Source: Comamonas thiooxydans (GTDB lineage: Bacteria > Pseudomonadota > Gammaproteobacteria > Burkholderiales > Burkholderiaceae_C). Taken from it: a stretch of 64,000 nucleotides of DNA. Under the pieces are notes generated by a model, which did not search any database, was not told the origin of the DNA, and saw only the letters and a list, made by a program, of their open reading frames with translations. Made by a program: the position numbers and the translations under genes. This document shows, piece by piece, positions 1 through 10,912 of the stretch. The stretch lies in NCBI RefSeq assembly GCF_002157685.2, contig NZ_AP026738.1, positions 1,612,001 to 1,676,000 of the forward strand, written 5' to 3'. Each line of letters begins with the position of its first letter. Position 1 is the first letter of the stretch.

Positions 1-199
1 TGCCCGAGCCCGACAGGCCCATGACTACAAAGATTTCACCGGCTTCGATGGTGAAGTCGGCGTCGAACACGCCGATGGATTGCCCGGTCTGGGCGAGGAT
101 CTCCTGCTTGCTCCGGCCCAGTTTCACCAGGTTGAGCGCGGTTTTCGGATCGTTGCCGAAGACCTTGAAGACATGATCGATAGCGATTTGCTTGGCCAC
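1..199 (-). CDS. proV: Glycine betaine/L-proline ABC transporter ATPase, N-terminal part
   Basis: The first 66 codons of an ABC ATPase that continues beyond the left edge. The start is GTG at 199, with a good Shine-Dalgarno (AAAGGAG) about 10 bases upstream. The protein begins AKQIAIDHVFKVFG and shows the ProV/OpuAA-type N-terminal extension (GRSKQEIL near residue 30) before the ATPase core. The last visible residues, GLSGSG, are the start of the Walker A loop. ProV-type subunits drive uptake of compatible solutes at the inner membrane. It is preceded by an unusually long leader with strong hairpins. The family call is firm; the substrate is inferred from the N-terminal extension. Confidence 0.8.
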   Translation of the reverse strand, partial: MAKQIAIDHVFKVFGNDPKTALNLVKLGRSKQEILAQTGQSIGVFDADFTIEAGEIFVVMGLSGSG

Positions 200-655
200 T
201 GTGGCGTTCTCCTTTTTGATGAGATGGAACACAGTCCAGCGCCCACAGCCGGCAATGCCGGTGGGCGCTGGCGCACAAGCCAAAATAAAAGCCCTGATGC
301 CGCAGCTCAGCCCGGCCTTGTGGACAGGGCTGCGCAATGCAGATGGCGCAGCGATAGCGCCGAGTTTTCAGCCCGGATGGCACAGTCAGGTGTGCGCAAG
401 AGCTGGCAAATTGGAAGAAGCAGCTGGCAGGCAGAGCAGGTACCGACTGGCACGCATCTGCACGGCTTCTTGTCAGGCCAACCCCGGCACATCGGCCGGG
501 GAGAGCCCCCTGCATCAGGGCCGTGTTTCGGCCCGGTTGACGGGGCTGCGCCAAAGAGCGGCAAGCGCTCTTGAATTGACACAACGATCCGCCGGGAAGT
601 GAGTCAACCGCATCTCAACAATGCGTTGACGACCTGCACGGCAGGTTGTAAATGA
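200..655 (-). promoter_or_regulatory. Long structured 5' leader of the proV-like gene
   Basis: No credible gene lies in this stretch; the overlapping frames have no family resemblance or good start sites. If transcription starts from the promoter at 662-690, the message carries a leader of about 455 nt. It contains several hairpins: 236-271, 482-501 (CCCCGGC/GCCGGGG), 517-535 (GGGCC/GGCCC) and 632-646 (ACCTGC/GCAGGT). I could not match it to a riboswitch class I know. An osmotic or RNA-based control is an inference. Confidence 0.4.
236..271 (-). other. Strong hairpin just upstream of the proV ribosome binding site
   Basis: Perfect 11-bp arms CCAGCGCCCAC and GTGGGCGCTGG enclose a loop that itself holds CCGGC/GCCGG. 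The structure ends about 25 bases before the Shine-Dalgarno of the ABC ATPase gene and has no U-run, so it is more likely a leader structure than a simple terminator. Confidence 0.5.
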
Positions 656-661
656 CTTTTT

Positions 662-690
662 AATATATCGAATCGAGTTTTATGCGTCAA
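662..690 (-). promoter_or_regulatory. Sigma-70 type promoter reading toward the proV-like gene
   Basis: On the minus strand TTGACG (690-685), a 17-bp spacer and TATATT (667-662) form a near-consensus promoter in an AT-rich patch. It is the only clear promoter found upstream of the ABC ATPase gene. Confidence 0.5.
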
Positions 691-863
691 ATCAAGCTGT
701 AAGCTTTGCCGCCCGCATCCGCCGGAAATGGCGCTGCTGAAACATTCGCATACGTAAAAGTGGCTGGCGCAAGTCATTGATAGATAAGGACTTACGCAGG
801 ATTGACGGATTATTTTTGCCGGTTGTCAGCTTTTGACGCGTTTTACCGCTGCCACGGGCATGA

Positions 864-900
864 AAAAAGCCCCTTCATGGTCAACCATGCGGGGCTTTTT
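864..900 (-). terminator. Rho-independent terminator after the YqhA-family gene
   Basis: Inverted repeat AAAAAGCCCC/GGGGCTTTTT with a further inner CATGG/CCATG pairing. It lies 18 bases after the stop codon of the leftward gene at 918-1556 and has a U-run in both directions. Confidence 0.8.
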
Positions 901-917
901 GGGGAAGGCGTGCTGTC

Positions 918-1556
918 TCAATGATGAGCGCTTTGGGTGAGCTTGTCGGTCAGCGCAATGGCCAGGGCGCTGAGCAGGAAGACCACGTGGATGATGGTCT
1001 GCCACATCAGTACCTGCACTTCATAGCTGCCGGCGTTGATAAAGCTTTTGAGCAGGTGGATGGAGCTGATGCCGATGATGGACAGCGCCAGCTTGACCTT
1101 GAGTACCGAGGCATTCACATGGCTCAGCCACTCGGGCTGGTCGGGGTGGGATTCCAGGCCCATGCGGCTGACAAAGGTTTCGTAGCCACCCACGATGACC
1201 ATGATCAGCAGGTTGGAGATCATGACCACATCGATCAAGGCCAGTACCACCAGCATGATGATGGTCTCGTTCAGATGGGTGATCTGGACATCGCTTTTGT
1301 AGCCAATATTGGTGATCAGGGCATGCAGGGCTTCCTGATTGCCGAAGACAGCCTCCACCAGATGCCAGAGCTCCAGCAGAAAGTGCCAGACATAGACACC
1401 TTGGGCGGCAATCAGACCCAGGTACAGCGGCAGCTGCAGCCAGCGGCTGGCAAAGATCAGCGAGGGCAGGGGACGCAATACGCCGGAAGGCTGGTAGCCG
1501 CCATGCGGCGTGTGGTGGTTGGGGTTGCCTGCTTCGTCGGAAGGGATGCGGCTCAT
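918..1556 (-). CDS. UPF0114 (YqhA) family inner-membrane protein
   Basis: A 212-residue protein with about four hydrophobic segments (near residues 35-60, 95-120, 150-175 and 180-200) and the family hallmark LNETIIMLVVLALIDVVMISNLLIMV-like segment in the middle. The start ATG at 1556 was chosen because the family begins just before the first membrane segment; an in-frame GTG at 1610 would add 18 residues with no homologous look. The function of YqhA proteins is not established. The gene stands alone, with a terminator behind it and the acs promoter region divergent to it. Confidence 0.75.
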   Translation of the reverse strand: MSRIPSDEAGNPNHHTPHGGYQPSGVLRPLPSLIFASRWLQLPLYLGLIAAQGVYVWHFLLELWHLVEAVFGNQEALHALITNIGYKSDVQITHLNETIIMLVVLALIDVVMISNLLIMVIVGGYETFVSRMGLESHPDQPEWLSHVNASVLKVKLALSIIGISSIHLLKSFINAGSYEVQVLMWQTIIHVVFLLSALAIALTDKLTQSAHH

Positions 1557-1915
1557 GATGTGTATGCGGGGCTGGCTGGATGCGATGGGTGGGCAACGGG
1601 ATGCCGCCACCTTGTAAGACTGGTTTTGCTGGGGCCGCGTCCCGGACTGCCTGCGCCTTCGAGAGCTGGCCGCAACGTGGGCCCCGGCCTCTGGAGCAGC
1701 AGGTGCGCGATTCTAAGGGTTTGTTCCGGGGTGTTTTGAGAAAAGTGCAAGCAAATCAACACCAAGCAGTTGCTTTCTGCTGCAAAAATGGGAGCGAATG
1801 ACGGGCTTGACGGCGCGCAAAAGCCGCTTCTCAATTTCAGTCAGTGGGGTGTAAGACCGAGCCTTGACAGTACACCCACAATTATTTCATTGCTTATGCA
1901 TCAGGAGACAAAACG
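1557..1915. promoter_or_regulatory. Divergent intergenic region before acs
   Basis: A stretch of 359 bases without a gene. A TTGACA hexamer at 1864-1869 lies 47 bases before the acs start, but no clear -10 follows at the usual spacing. AGGAG at 1903-1907 is the acs ribosome binding site. I see no clear operator. Confidence 0.3.
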
Positions 1916-3910
1916 ATGAGCGCTGCGACATCAACCATCGAATCCGTGCTGGTGGAAAACCGTGTGTTCCCGCCCCCTGCGGATTTCGCCGCCAAGGCCC
2001 GCATCTCGGGCATGGCGCAGTACCAGGCCTTGTGCGACGAAGCCGAACGCGACTATGAAGGCTATTGGGCACGGCTGGCCCGCGAGAACGTGAAGTGGAC
2101 CAAGCCCTTCACCCAGGTGCTGGACCAGAGCAACCCGCCGTTCTACAAATGGTTTGCCGACGGTGAGCTCAACGCCAGCGCCAACTGCCTGGACAAGCAC
2201 ATGGGCACGCCCGTGGAGAACAAGACGGCCATCATCTTTGAAGCCGACGGCGGCGAGGTCACCAAGGTCACTTACAAAGAGTTGCTTGCCCGCGTGAGCC
2301 AGTTCGCCAACGCACTGAAGGCGCGCGGCGTGCAAAAGGGCGATCGCGTGCTGATCTACATGCCCATGACCATCGAGGGCGTGGTGGCCATGCAGGCCTG
2401 CGCACGTATCGGCGCCACGCATTCCGTGGTGTTCGGCGGCTTCTCGGCCAAGGCCGTGCAGGAGCGCATTGTGGACGTGGGCGCCAGTCTGGTCGTCACC
2501 TCCAACTACCAGATGCGTGGCGGCAAGGAGCTGCCGCTCAAGGCCATCGTCGATGATGCGATTGCGCTGGGCGGCTGCGAAGCCGTCAAGAGCGTGCTGG
2601 TCTACGAGCGCACGGCCACCGCCTGCAATATGGTCGCGGGCCGCGACATCAGCTTCACGGATGCACTGGCCGGCCAGTCCACCGAGTGCGAGGCCGTGCC
2701 CGTGAATGCCGAGCACCCGCTCTTCATCCTCTACACCAGCGGCTCCACCGGCAAGCCCAAGGGCGTGCAGCACGCCACCGGCGGCTATGTGCTGTGGGCC
2801 AAGCAGACCTTCGAATGGACCTTCGATGTCAGGGACAGCGATGTCTTCTGGTGCACGGCAGACATCGGCTGGATCACCGGCCACAGCTATGTGGCCTATG
2901 GCCCGCTGGCTGCCGGTGCCACGCAGATCGTCTTCGAAGGCGTGCCGACCTTCCCCAATGCCGGCCGCTTCTGGCAGATGATCGAGCGTCACCAGTGCAG
3001 CATCTTCTACACGGCGCCCACGGCCATCCGCTCGCTGATCAAGGCGGCCGACTCCGACCCCAGCGTCCACCCCAGGAACTGGAATCTGTCCAGCCTGCGC
3101 CTGCTGGGCTCGGTGGGCGAGCCCATCAACCCCGAAGCCTGGATGTGGTATCACAAGCATGTGGGCGGCGAGCGCTGCCCCATCGTGGACACCTTCTGGC
3201 AGACCGAGAACGGCGGCCACATGATCACGCCGCTGCCCGGTGCCACGCCTCTGGTGCCCGGCTCCTGCACCCTGCCTCTGCCCGGCATCACGGCCGCCAT
3301 CGTCGACGAGGCCGGCAACGAGATCCCCAACGGAGCAGGCGGCATCCTGGTGGTGAAAAAGCCCTGGCCTTCGATGATCCGCACCATCTGGGGCGATCCC
3401 GAGCGCTTCAAGAAGAGCTACTTCCCCGACGAGCTCAAGGGCTACTACCTGGCTGGCGACGGCGCCGTGCGCAGCGAGGATCGCGGCTACTTCCGCATCA
3501 CGGGCCGTATCGACGATGTGCTCAATGTCTCCGGCCACCGCATGGGCACCATGGAAATCGAGTCGGCCCTGGTGGCCAAGACCGATCTGGTGGCCGAGGC
3601 CGCCGTGGTCGGCCGTCCCGACGACCTGACCGGGGAAGCCATTTGCGCCTTTGTGGTGCTCAAGCGCGGCAAGCCCACGGGCGAGGAAGCCAGGCAGATT
3701 GCGGCCGAGCTGCGCAACTGGGTGGCCAAGGAGATCGGCCCCATTGCCAAGCCCAAGGACATCCGCTTTGGCGACAACCTGCCCAAGACCCGCAGCGGCA
3801 AGATCATGCGCCGCCTGCTGCGTTCGCTGGCCAAGGGGGAGGCGATCACCCAGGACACCAGTACCTTGGAGAATCCAGCGATCCTGGAGCAGTTGTCGGA
3901 GACCAATTGA
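1916..3910 (+). CDS. acs: Acetyl-CoA synthetase (AMP-forming)
   Basis: Activates acetate to acetyl-AMP and then acetyl-CoA in the cytoplasm. The 664-residue protein has the ANL-family core. Visible motifs are the phosphate loop [11 protein letters not shown] (about residue 275), [10 protein letters not shown] with the Trp that in Acs limits the acyl pocket to acetate, and the C-terminal [11 protein letters not shown] with the catalytic, acetylatable Lys. The length fits Acs (about 650 residues) rather than a medium-chain ligase. AGGAG sits 8 bases before the ATG. It stands alone, with its own terminator at 3946-3975. Propionate could also be used; acetate preference is inferred from the Trp. 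Confidence 0.93.
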   Translation: MSAATSTIESVLVENRVFPPPADFAAKARISGMAQYQALCDEAERDYEGYWARLARENVKWTKPFTQVLDQSNPPFYKWFADGELNASANCLDKHMGTPVENKTAIIFEADGGEVTKVTYKELLARVSQFANALKARGVQKGDRVLIYMPMTIEGVVAMQACARIGATHSVVFGGFSAKAVQERIVDVGASLVVTSNYQMRGGKELPLKAIVDDAIALGGCEAVKSVLVYERTATACNMVAGRDISFTDALAGQSTECEAVPVNAEHPLFILYTSGSTGKPKGVQHATGGYVLWAKQTFEWTFDVRDSDVFWCTADIGWITGHSYVAYGPLAAGATQIVFEGVPTFPNAGRFWQMIERHQCSIFYTAPTAIRSLIKAADSDPSVHPRNWNLSSLRLLGSVGEPINPEAWMWYHKHVGGERCPIVDTFWQTENGGHMITPLPGATPLVPGSCTLPLPGITAAIVDEAGNEIPNGAGGILVVKKPWPSMIRTIWGDPERFKKSYFPDELKGYYLAGDGAVRSEDRGYFRITGRIDDVLNVSGHRMGTMEIESALVAKTDLVAEAAVVGRPDDLTGEAICAFVVLKRGKPTGEEARQIAAELRNWVAKEIGPIAKPKDIRFGDNLPKTRSGKIMRRLLRSLAKGEAITQDTSTLENPAILEQLSETN

Positions 3911-3945
3911 GCCGGCGAATGCCGTTGATCTGAACGCATGACGAC

Positions 3946-3975
3946 GACAAGGCCGCTGGCAACAGCGGCTTTGTC
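3946..3975 (+). terminator. Terminator hairpin after acs
   Basis: GACAAGGCCGCTG pairs with CAGCGGCTTTGTC around a GCAA tetraloop, 36 bases after the acs stop codon. The 3' U-run is weak. Confidence 0.6.
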
Positions 3976-4051
3976 ATTTCTGGCGCTTGCTGACGCAAGC
4001 CGATGCGATCTTGGGTTAAAACAAGGCATCCCGGAGTACAAGGAGAAGAGC

Positions 4052-4507
4052 ATGAACTTTCGCACCATCTGCATTGCCCTCATCGTGGCCCTGATTGCCG
4101 TATTGGCCGCTTTCAACTGGACGGCGCTGTCGGCTCCTGCCGCGGTTTCGCTGGGCGTGACCGAAATCCAGGCACCGCTGGGCGTGCTCATGCTGGGGCT
4201 GACGATTTTGCTGAGCGTGTTCTTCATCGCCTATGTGCTGTGGATGCAGGGCTCGGTGCTGCTGGAGGCGCGTCGCCACGCCAAGGAGATGCAGGCCCAG
4301 CGTGATCTGGCCGACAAGGCCGAGGCTTCGCGCTTCACCGAGCTGCGCAGCGTGCTCGAAGCACTGCATGCCAGGGACAAGGAAGAGGTGATGGCCCGGC
4401 TCGACGTGCTGGAGGCGCATCTGGTGCAGCGTGCCCAGGAGTCGGACAACAGCACGGCCGCCTATGTGGGGCAGCTCGAGCAGCAAGTGCATCAGATCAA
4501 TCGCTGA
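4052..4507 (+). CDS. Small inner-membrane protein with a C-terminal coiled coil
   Basis: A 151-residue protein starting MNFRTICIALIVAL, with AGGAG 7 bases before the ATG at 4052; the frame is open further upstream but has no better start. Two hydrophobic segments (about residues 5-28 and 45-70) resemble the short LapA/DUF1049-type membrane hairpin. A charged, heptad-rich tail of about 80 residues follows (QRDLADKAEASRFTELRSVL) and is probably a cytoplasmic coiled coil. No catalytic motif is visible. It is a single gene between two terminators, and I do not assign a function. Confidence 0.6.
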   Translation: MNFRTICIALIVALIAVLAAFNWTALSAPAAVSLGVTEIQAPLGVLMLGLTILLSVFFIAYVLWMQGSVLLEARRHAKEMQAQRDLADKAEASRFTELRSVLEALHARDKEEVMARLDVLEAHLVQRAQESDNSTAAYVGQLEQQVHQINR

Positions 4508-4569
4508 TGCTGCAGTATTGATAGCTTTTGGTGCTTTGTCCGCAAGCGATTAAGGTGTATTCAGCATGA

Positions 4570-4598
4570 AAAAAGCCGCTGCACTGCAGCGGCTTTTT
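4570..4598. terminator. Bidirectional terminator between the coiled-coil gene and argG
   Basis: AAAAAGCCGCTGCA pairs with TGCAGCGGCTTTTT. It serves the rightward gene ending at 4507 and the leftward argG ending at 4616. Confidence 0.85.
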
Positions 4599-4615
4599 CG
4601 CGGACGCGGACCGAA

Positions 4616-6377
<1,762 letters not shown>

Positions 6378-6464
6378 GGAAGAAGTACGCTGTGCGTGGT
6401 CGAAGATCAAAAGCATTGATTTTAGGCCACGGGATTTGCACCTGCGCGAATGCCAGGCAAAGGC

Positions 6465-6496
6465 AGGAAAAACAAGAGCCCCGTGAAGGGGCTCCT
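6465..6496 (-). terminator. Terminator after the glycine-zipper gene
   Basis: On the minus strand GAGCCCC-TTCAC-GGGGCTC is followed by TTGTTTTT. It lies 33 bases after the stop codon of the gene at 6527-7270. Confidence 0.75.
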
Positions 6497-6526
6497 GGGC
6501 GGCCTGCAAGGCCGGATCGGCTCGGG

Positions 6527-7270
6527 TCAGCGGCGCCAGCCATGGCCGCCATGACCGCCGTGCCAGCCCGGACGGTAGTAGTGGCCAGGACGGGTGGCGT
6601 AGTAGGCGCCCGCACCAATGGCTGCGCCGATCAGCAGCGGCGCAACATAGTCAGAGGCCGAATAGGTCGAGCCTACCGAATAGGTGGGCGCCACGGGTTG
6701 AGGGGCGTAATAGCCGCTGTCGTAATTCTGCGGGTAACTGGTGCTGTAGGCGCCCTGAGGAGGCGTCTGGGTGCTGTAGTAGCCGTCGTTGCTGTAGACA
6801 GGGTCGTTGGCCACGGGTTGCACATTCAGCGCAATCCATCGGCCGGGCGGGTTGGCTGTCTGTGTGGTGTAGTTGCGACCGTTGTACTCATAGGTCACGT
6901 TGTAGCCCACGGTACGGTTCTGATAGAAGGTCTGCGTGCTGCACTGGCGCATGTTCTGGTACTGCACGGGGCCGGAGGCCTCGGCCTGATTGCCCAGCAT
7001 GGCACCGCCGACCACGCCGGCTGCCGTGGCCGCGGCACGGCCGCCGCCGCCACCGATGGCACTGCCGATCAGGCCGCCGGCAATGGCTCCGACCACGGCA
7101 CCTGCACCGGTGGGGCGAGGAGCGACCGCCACCGGCTGATCGCTGCAGACTTGCTGCGGCACGGCGACTTGCTGGGTGATGGGGGTCGAGGACAGCACGC
7201 GGCCCTGCTCCTGGGCATAGGCCCCGGCGGCGGCCACGGCGGTCAAAGTCAAAACTGCCAGAGTTTTCAT
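6527..7270 (-). CDS. Exported glycine-zipper (2TM/Rick_17kDa-like) envelope protein
   Basis: A 247-residue protein with a signal peptide (MKTLAVLTLTAVAAAGAYA, cleavage before QEQ). A glycine-zipper segment (GAIAGGLIGSAIGGGGG, about residues 60-100) follows, of the type found in outer-membrane lipoproteins and SlyB/17-kDa antigens. The central part is Tyr/Gln-rich, and the tail is His/Gly-rich (HGGHGGHGW). There is no lipobox Cys. ATG at 7270 is set by AGGAG 8 bases upstream; an ATG two codons earlier is too close to that site. It is likely an envelope-stability or surface protein; no enzymatic motif is visible. Confidence 0.7.
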   Translation of the reverse strand: MKTLAVLTLTAVAAAGAYAQEQGRVLSSTPITQQVAVPQQVCSDQPVAVAPRPTGAGAVVGAIAGGLIGSAIGGGGGRAAATAAGVVGGAMLGNQAEASGPVQYQNMRQCSTQTFYQNRTVGYNVTYEYNGRNYTTQTANPPGRWIALNVQPVANDPVYSNDGYYSTQTPPQGAYSTSYPQNYDSGYYAPQPVAPTYSVGSTYSASDYVAPLLIGAAIGAGAYYATRPGHYYRPGWHGGHGGHGWRR

Positions 7271-7395
7271 CAACATCTCTCCTGTCTCTGAAGCTTTAAC
7301 GCACCAGATCACCAAAAAGTTTAGGGGATCTGTGTAAATTCAAGCTCTCGGCCCCGTAAAACTAGGTAAAGCCATGTGTGAATGTGAGCGGTTGC

Positions 7396-7758
7396 TCAGG
7401 CGCTTCGCGTCGCATTCCAGTCATCAGCCTTGAAGCCGACGGTGATGGTCCCGTCAGCCCATTCCACCACGGGGCGCTTGATGGTGCTGGCGTGCTCCTG
7501 CATCACGGCAGCGGCACTGGCTGCGTCAACGGCAGCGGCTTTGGTCGCATCATCGAGCTTGCGCCAGGTCGTACCCTGGCGGTTGAGCAGCTTTTCCCAG
7601 CCAACAGCCTGCATCCACTGGGGCAGACGCTCGGCAGGAACGCCTTGCTTCTTGAAATCGTGGAACTGGTAAGTAATACCTTGCTCACTGATCCAGCTGC
7701 GTGCTTTCTTGACAGTGTCGCAATTGGGGATGCCGTAGACGGTGGTGATCTTGCTCAT
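7396..7758 (-). CDS. Spx/ArsC-like (YffB type) thioredoxin-fold protein
   Basis: A 120-residue protein beginning MSKITTVYGIPNCDTVKKAR. It has the arsenate reductase/Spx fold with a single N-terminal Cys in the NCDTVKKA motif, as in E. coli YffB, and a RPVVEWADG segment in place of the usual RPI loop. YffB-type proteins resemble arsenate reductases but their substrate is unknown, possibly glutathione-linked. The start at 7758 is the first Met consistent with the fold. It diverges from folC, with about 100 bases between them. Confidence 0.8.
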   Translation of the reverse strand: MSKITTVYGIPNCDTVKKARSWISEQGITYQFHDFKKQGVPAERLPQWMQAVGWEKLLNRQGTTWRKLDDATKAAAVDAASAAAVMQEHASTIKRPVVEWADGTITVGFKADDWNATRSA

Positions 7759-7858
7759 GGTGTTCGGTATCGGTGAAACGGTTGGAGTCAGATGTAACGC
7801 ATTTGCCAAGTGCCGGCAGCCATAGGGCCTCTGACAGTGGGCGACAATAGCGCCCAGT

Positions 7859-9184
7859 ATGCACACCATATTTCCCACCTTGGATGCCTGGCTGGCTTAT
7901 TGCGAGCGCCTGCATCCCCAGAACATCGCCCTGGGTCTGGATCGCGTGCGTGAAGTCGCACAGCGCATGGGCCTGCAATTCGACTGCCCCGTCATCACGG
8001 TGGCCGGCACCAATGGCAAGGGTTCGACCTGCGCCATGCTGGAGGCCGTGGCACTGCAGTCCGGCTTTCGCCCCGGTGTCTATACCTCGCCGCATCTGGT
8101 TCACTTTGAAGAGCGCTGCCGTGTGGGCGGCGAGATCGTCAAGGCCGAGGAGCTGATCCCGCATTTTGAAGCGGTGGAGCAGGCCAGGGTCAAGGATGGC
8201 AAAGAGGTTGCACTCACTTACTTCGAGTTCACCACGCTGGCGATATTGCGTCTGATGAGCCTGTCCAGGCTGGATGTGGCGATTCTGGAAGTGGGCCTGG
8301 GAGGCCGCCTCGATGCGACCAACATCATCGATGCCGACTGCGCCATCATCACCAGCATCGATCTCGATCACATGGAACTGCTGGGTCCGGACCGCGAAAG
8401 CATAGGCCGCGAAAAAGCCGGCATCATGCGCGCCGGCCGTCCCGTCATCGTCAGCGACCCGGTGCCGCCGCAAAGCGTGATCGATCACGCCGCCGAAATC
8501 GGTGCCGACCTCTGGCGCTTCGGCAAGGATTTCAACTACGACGGCGACAAGCAGCAATGGGGCTGGGCCGGCCGTGGCCGCCGCTATGCGGGGCTGGCCT
8601 ATCCGGCGCTGCGTGGTGCCAATCAGCTGATGAATGCCTCCGGCGTGCTGGCCGCCTATGAGGCCATTCGCGGCAAGCTGCCGGTGACGGCACAGGCCGT
8701 GCGCACGGGCTTGTCCATGGTGGAGCTGCCCGGTCGCTTCCAGATCGTTCCCGGTCAACCCACGCTGGTGCTGGATGTGGCGCACAACCCGCATTCGGTG
8801 GCGGCGCTCACCGCGAATCTCGATGCCATGGGCTACTTCCCGACCACGCATGCCGTGTTCGGCGCCATGGCCGACAAGGACTGGGAGCCCATGCTCACCA
8901 AGGTGGGGCCGTTGGTCGACCGCTGGTATTTCACCGATCTGCCCACACCGCGTGCGGATTCCGCAGAAAACCTCAAGGCCAAGCTGCAGCAGTTGCAGGC
9001 ACAGGGCGTGATCCGCAAAGATGTGAGCATGCAGACCTTCGCCAATCCGCAGCAGGCCCTGGATGCCGCAGTCGCGGCCTCGGAGGCGGCTGATAGAATC
9101 GTGGTCTTTGGATCGTTCTTCACCGTGGGCGGAGTGTTGCAAAACGGCACGCCTCGTCTGAACGCCAAACACCTGGCTCACTGA
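7859..9184 (+). CDS. folC: Bifunctional dihydrofolate synthase/folylpolyglutamate synthase
   Basis: Adds glutamate to dihydropteroate and then to tetrahydrofolates. The 441-residue Mur-ligase-family protein shows the ATP loop TVAGTNGKGSTCAML (about residue 55), the second signature LEVGLGGRLDATN, and the C-terminal-domain motif VLDVAHNPHS. It is the first gene of a compact rightward cluster with the SPOR protein, cvpA, purF and metZ, an order common in beta- and gammaproteobacteria. The usual upstream partner accD is absent here. Confidence 0.95.
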   Translation: MHTIFPTLDAWLAYCERLHPQNIALGLDRVREVAQRMGLQFDCPVITVAGTNGKGSTCAMLEAVALQSGFRPGVYTSPHLVHFEERCRVGGEIVKAEELIPHFEAVEQARVKDGKEVALTYFEFTTLAILRLMSLSRLDVAILEVGLGGRLDATNIIDADCAIITSIDLDHMELLGPDRESIGREKAGIMRAGRPVIVSDPVPPQSVIDHAAEIGADLWRFGKDFNYDGDKQQWGWAGRGRRYAGLAYPALRGANQLMNASGVLAAYEAIRGKLPVTAQAVRTGLSMVELPGRFQIVPGQPTLVLDVAHNPHSVAALTANLDAMGYFPTTHAVFGAMADKDWEPMLTKVGPLVDRWYFTDLPTPRADSAENLKAKLQQLQAQGVIRKDVSMQTFANPQQALDAAVAASEAADRIVVFGSFFTVGGVLQNGTPRLNAKHLAH

Positions 9185-9242
9185 GCCAGCGGTCCGTCGC
9201 CCCGGCATCTGCCGGTCGGCGGGCCTCAACAAGTCCTCACTC

Positions 9243-10190
9243 ATGGCATTTTTCAATTTCCGTTGGCCTGGCAAAAAAGACGAAGCCGAGTCCGTGGCTG
9301 GAGCCAAGCGCCCCAGTCGCCTGGCACAGGGCGAAAGCGTGGAAGCCATGCGCCGCCGCGCACGTCATCGCCTCATCGGGGCGGCCGTGCTGGTGCTGAT
9401 TGGTGTGGTGGGCTTTCCGCTGCTGTTCGATACGCAGCCACGTCCCATTCCGGTCAATATCCCGATTGAAATTCCCGATCAGGCCAATTCCGCCCCTGAG
9501 GTCGTGCCTGGCGCCCATGTGGCGAGCCAGACGGCCGCTCCATCGGGGCGTGTTGCTGCCAATGCTTCCCTGGATGACGGCGAAGAAGTGCTTGCGCCCT
9601 CGGCCAGGCCTGCCGTTCCTGCGGCTACTGCTCCTGCGGTGGGTGCTGCGGTGACTGCGGCTGCTGTCGGCACTGCCGCTGCGGTGGCATCTCAGGTCAA
9701 GCCCGAGCCCAAACCAGAAGTCAAACCTCTGCCCAAGCCGGAGCCCAAGCCCGAGGTAAAGCCCGAGCGCAAGCCGGAGTCCAAGCCCGAAAAGCCCAAG
9801 GCCGAGGTCAAGCCAGAGGTTAAACCCGAGATCAAGAAGCCGGAAGCCAAACCCGAGCCCAAGCACAAGCCTGAAGCACCCAAGGTGGACGAGGCCGCTC
9901 GTGCCCGTGCACTGCTTGAGGGGCGCAGTACCTCGGAAGCTGCTCCGGCCAAGGAGGCTGCAGCGACTAACGAACGCTTTATCGTTCAGATTGGCGCCTT
10001 TGCCGAGGTCGGCAAGGCCAACGAAATCAAGGGCAAGCTGGGTGCCGGAGCCTTTACCCAGACCGTGGATACCAAGGACGGCAAGCGCACACGGGTTCGC
10101 ATGGGGCCTTTCAAGAGCCGCGAGGAAGCCGAGAAGGCTGCGGCCAGGGCCAAGTCCCTGGGCTTGCCCGCATCGGTGTTCAAGGCTTGA
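9243..10190 (+). CDS. SPOR-domain (DedD-like) cell-division envelope protein
   Basis: A 315-residue protein. It has a short cytoplasmic N terminus, one membrane segment (about residues 42-62: LIGAAVLVLIGVVGFPLLF), then a long low-complexity periplasmic linker with many KPE/KPEPKPEVKP repeats (about residues 155-215). The C-terminal SPOR domain (FIVQIGAFAEVGKANEIKGKL) binds denuded peptidoglycan at the septum. The position between folC and cvpA is that of dedD in many proteobacteria. The charged repeat probably spans the periplasm. Confidence 0.85.
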   Translation: MAFFNFRWPGKKDEAESVAGAKRPSRLAQGESVEAMRRRARHRLIGAAVLVLIGVVGFPLLFDTQPRPIPVNIPIEIPDQANSAPEVVPGAHVASQTAAPSGRVAANASLDDGEEVLAPSARPAVPAATAPAVGAAVTAAAVGTAAAVASQVKPEPKPEVKPLPKPEPKPEVKPERKPESKPEKPKAEVKPEVKPEIKKPEAKPEPKHKPEAPKVDEAARARALLEGRSTSEAAPAKEAAATNERFIVQIGAFAEVGKANEIKGKLGAGAFTQTVDTKDGKRTRVRMGPFKSREEAEKAAARAKSLGLPASVFKA

Positions 10191-10218
10191 GTCCGGTTTT
10201 CCGGCAACGGTTTGATTG

Positions 10219-10716
10219 ATGAGCACGCTGGACTGGATGTTTGTGGCCGTTGTGCTGGCCTCCTTGTTGCTAGGAGCCTGGCGCGGTCTGGTCTACGAAG
10301 TCCTGTCTCTGCTGGGCTGGGTGGTGGGCTTTGTGGTCGCACGCAGCTGGGCGCAAGAGGTGGCGGTATGGCTGCCGCTGGACGGCTGGGACATGCAGCT
10401 GCGTTATGCGGCAGGCTTTGTGCTGCTGCTGGTGGGCTCCATGTTTGCCTGGGGAGTGATCTCCTGGCTGTCCAAGCAGTTGATTGAAGCCGTGGGGCTG
10501 AGGCCTGTGGATCGCACCTTGGGCGCCTTGTTCGGTGTGCTGCGCGGCGGCCTGCTGCTGTTGGTGCTGGTGCTGGTGATCCAGTACACGCCGTTGCACA
10601 AGGCCTTGTGGTGGCAGGACTCGGCTCTGGCGCCCTGGCTGAGCGAGGTGCTGGGCTGGGCGCTGCCGGCACTGCCGCAGGAGTGGGGGCAGTATCTGCC
10701 CAGGGCTTCCTCTTGA
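10219..10716 (+). CDS. cvpA: CvpA family inner-membrane protein
   Basis: A 165-residue protein with four hydrophobic segments and the CvpA N-terminal pattern LDWMFVAVVLASLLLGAWRG. CvpA was named for colicin V production; in other bacteria it is linked to envelope tolerance of bile and other stresses, and its molecular role is unclear. ATG at 10219 was taken over the TTG one codon earlier. It sits 28 bases after the SPOR gene and upstream of purF, as in E. coli. Confidence 0.88.
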   Translation: MSTLDWMFVAVVLASLLLGAWRGLVYEVLSLLGWVVGFVVARSWAQEVAVWLPLDGWDMQLRYAAGFVLLLVGSMFAWGVISWLSKQLIEAVGLRPVDRTLGALFGVLRGGLLLLVLVLVIQYTPLHKALWWQDSALAPWLSEVLGWALPALPQEWGQYLPRASS

Positions 10717-10912
10717 AGCGAAGTTTTTTGCCGCAATTTACCTCTGGGTTGAAAGTGGCTAAGGCGCTTGCTGTAAAACGCAGTGGGTGCCGACGAGAGT
10801 TTGGTGTTGGCGTGATCCGCCATGCCGGATATCAAAGCGCAGGCTAGCCAATGGGTGGCGAAGCAGGCGAGTGTGGCGAAGGGCGACTTTCGCGAACAGA
10901 TGGAACGCAACT

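Noticed and set aside
192..602. Overlapping open frames on both strands upstream of the proV-like gene
   Set aside because: High GC leaves many open frames. None has a family resemblance or convincing start, and they overlap each other and the hairpins.
9700..9880. KPE-type repeats as a CRISPR-like or minisatellite array
   Set aside because: They are degenerate codons for a charged linker within the SPOR protein, with no constant spacer or repeat length.
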